DNA of 16,558 nt from Pseudomonadota bacterium (GTDB taxonomy: Bacteria > Pseudomonadota > Gammaproteobacteria > Burkholderiales > Burkholderiaceae_C). The DNA is taken from the NCBI GenBank assembly GCA_023396625.1, contig JAEWVY010000231.1:1-16558 (forward strand). Reading direction: 5' to 3'. Each line of letters begins with the position of its first letter. The stretch's first letter is position 1. The translations under genes and the position numbers were made by a program. The notes beneath the pieces are model-generated. The model had not been told where the DNA came from and did not search any database. It saw only the letters and a program-made list of their open reading frames with translations. Positions 15,569 to 16,558 of this stretch are shown here, piece after piece.

Positions 15569-16471
15569 GTGGACCTCAAGCAACTCGAATACTTCGTGCG
15601 TGTGGCCGAACTCGCCAGTTTCACACGCGCCTCCATCGCCCTGGACGTGGCCCAGCCAGCCCTGAGCCGGCAGGTTCGCCTGCTGGAAGTCGAACTTCGG
15701 CAGAACCTGCTGGTCCGCAACGGACGCGGCGCCACGCCGACCGAGGCGGGCAAGGTGCTGCTGGAGCACGCCCGGGGCATCCTGCACCAGGTGAACCGTG
15801 CGCGGGAAGAGCTGGGCCGTGTGCGCGGTGCCCTGGCCGGTCGCGTCGCCATCGGGCTGCCACCCAGCCTGGCGCGGGCGCTGACGGTGCCGCTGACCCG
15901 CGCGTTCCGTCAACAGATGCCGGAAGCCCACCTGTCCATCAGCGAAGGCCTGTCCACCACCATGCAGGAATGGCTGGCCACCGGACGCCTGGACATCGCC
16001 GTGCTCTACAACGCCCAACCGAGCGCGGGCATCGACATCGCCCCCCTGCTGGAGGAAGAGTTGATGCTGGTCCAGCCCCACCCGGCGGGAGTGCCGGAAA
16101 AGCCCTCCCCGGCACCACTGCCGCTGCGCGAGGTGGCCAAGTTGCCGTTGGTCATCCCGAGCCGGCCCAACGCCATCCGCATGCAGGTGGAAACCGAGTT
16201 GGCGGCGCAGGGCCTGCGGCCCCTGGTGGCACTGGAAATCGACGGCGTGTCGGCGATCCTGGATCTGGTGGCCGATGGCGCCGGCTGCGCCATCCTTCCG
16301 GTCAAGGCGGTGGCCAGCGCGCAGCGCCCTTCGACCTTTGCGGTCCGTGCCATCGGGGCCCCCCCCCTGCGTGCCCGCGTGTCACTGGCCACCAGTTCGG
16401 TGCGCCCGGCCACGCTCACGCAGCAGGCGACCTTGGCGCTGATCGGCACGCTCGCGCGGCAGCATTTGTGA
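15569..16471 (+). CDS. LysR-type transcriptional regulator, likely controlling the lig operon
   Basis: The GTG at 15569 gives exactly 300 residues, the usual LysR length. The N-terminus has the winged helix-turn-helix: LKQLEYFVRVAELASFTRAS, then AQPALSRQVRLLE (28-40) and GRGATPTEAGKVLLEHA (52-68). The effector domain begins at about 90 (AGRVAIGLPPSLA) and contains LDIAVLYN (141-148), a typical ligand-cleft strand, and VADGAGCAILP (234-244). The start is uncertain: an in-frame ATG at 15476 would add 31 residues, and neither start has a good ribosome-binding site. The GTG is preferred because LysR proteins begin directly with the DLKQL motif. The divergent layout makes it the likely activator of the operon, with protocatechuate or a pathway intermediate as effector; this is inference. 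A GGGGCCCCCCCCC run lies near its 3' end. Confidence 0.9.
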   Translation: MDLKQLEYFVRVAELASFTRASIALDVAQPALSRQVRLLEVELRQNLLVRNGRGATPTEAGKVLLEHARGILHQVNRAREELGRVRGALAGRVAIGLPPSLARALTVPLTRAFRQQMPEAHLSISEGLSTTMQEWLATGRLDIAVLYNAQPSAGIDIAPLLEEELMLVQPHPAGVPEKPSPAPLPLREVAKLPLVIPSRPNAIRMQVETELAAQGLRPLVALEIDGVSAILDLVADGAGCAILPVKAVASAQRPSTFAVRAIGAPPLRARVSLATSSVRPATLTQQATLALIGTLARQHL

Positions 16472-16504
16472 GGCGCGGCGCCGTCGGGGTGGCGCACCCG
16501 CGCG

Positions 16505-16558
16505 TCAGGATTCGCGGAGGGCCAGCAGCGCATCCGCGTAGTCCTGCCACGCCGCGCC
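16505..16558 (-). CDS. Possible C-terminal tail of a minus-strand gene cut by the right edge
   Basis: The minus strand from the window edge reads 17 sense codons, GAAWQDYADALLALRES, and a TGA at 16505-16507. The composition looks like a natural helical protein end, and the orientation would be convergent with the LysR gene, with a 33-base gap. It is too short to assign, and the frame could be open by chance. Confidence 0.35.
   Translation of the reverse strand, partial: GAAWQDYADALLALRES

Noticed and set aside
16487..16499. GGGT-GGCGC-ACCC after the LysR stop as a terminator
   Set aside because: The stem is only four base pairs and there is no T tract.

Overview
The window is high-GC, densely packed DNA whose gene content and order point to a betaproteobacterium of the order Burkholderiales, probably near Comamonadaceae. 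The main reason is a protocatechuate 4,5-cleavage cluster in the order hydratase-aldolase-lactonase-dioxygenase alpha-dioxygenase beta-dehydrogenase, which I recall as the order of pmdEFDABC in Comamonas. Further support comes from a DUF1631 protein, an RhlE-type helicase, and a short REP-like sequence of a kind I associate with this group. This placement is inference; there is no rRNA or other taxonomic marker here.

Layout. (1) 1-3322, minus strand: ettA (ABC-F translation factor), then a DUF1631 gene that runs off the left edge. (2) 3565-5839, plus strand: an RhlE-type DEAD-box helicase and a small TIP30-like Rossmann protein whose start appears to lie inside the helicase gene. (3) 5877-8876: a small cupin (minus), an exported proline-rich protein of unknown function (plus), a short-chain dehydrogenase (plus) and a tyrosine-phosphatase-family protein (minus). 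The last two converge and share the CTAG of their stop codons. (4) 8877-9628: no intact gene. It holds a decayed fragment that looks like the C-terminal part of a type I restriction HsdR subunit, with a REP-like unit inside it, and a small inverted repeat. (5) 9629-15436, minus strand: seven genes that read as one operon. A leaderless ModA-like binding-fold protein comes first, then ligJ, ligK, ligI, ligA, ligB and ligC. (6) 15569-16471, plus strand: a divergent LysR-type regulator. The last bases hold what may be the tail of another minus-strand gene.

How the catabolic genes work together: LigAB opens the ring of protocatechuate between C4 and C5 to 4-carboxy-2-hydroxymuconate semialdehyde. 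LigC oxidises its hemiacetal form to 2-pyrone-4,6-dicarboxylate (PDC). LigI hydrolyses the lactone to 4-oxalomesaconate, LigJ hydrates it, and LigK cleaves the product to pyruvate and oxaloacetate. The known 4-oxalomesaconate tautomerase (LigU/PmdU/GalD) and a dedicated uptake gene are absent from the window. The head of the operon is instead occupied by the ModA-like protein without a signal peptide, which is the most interesting unexplained element here. The LysR gene, facing away across 132 bases, is the obvious candidate regulator.

I found no tRNA, rRNA, CRISPR array, intact insertion sequence or convincing intrinsic terminator.
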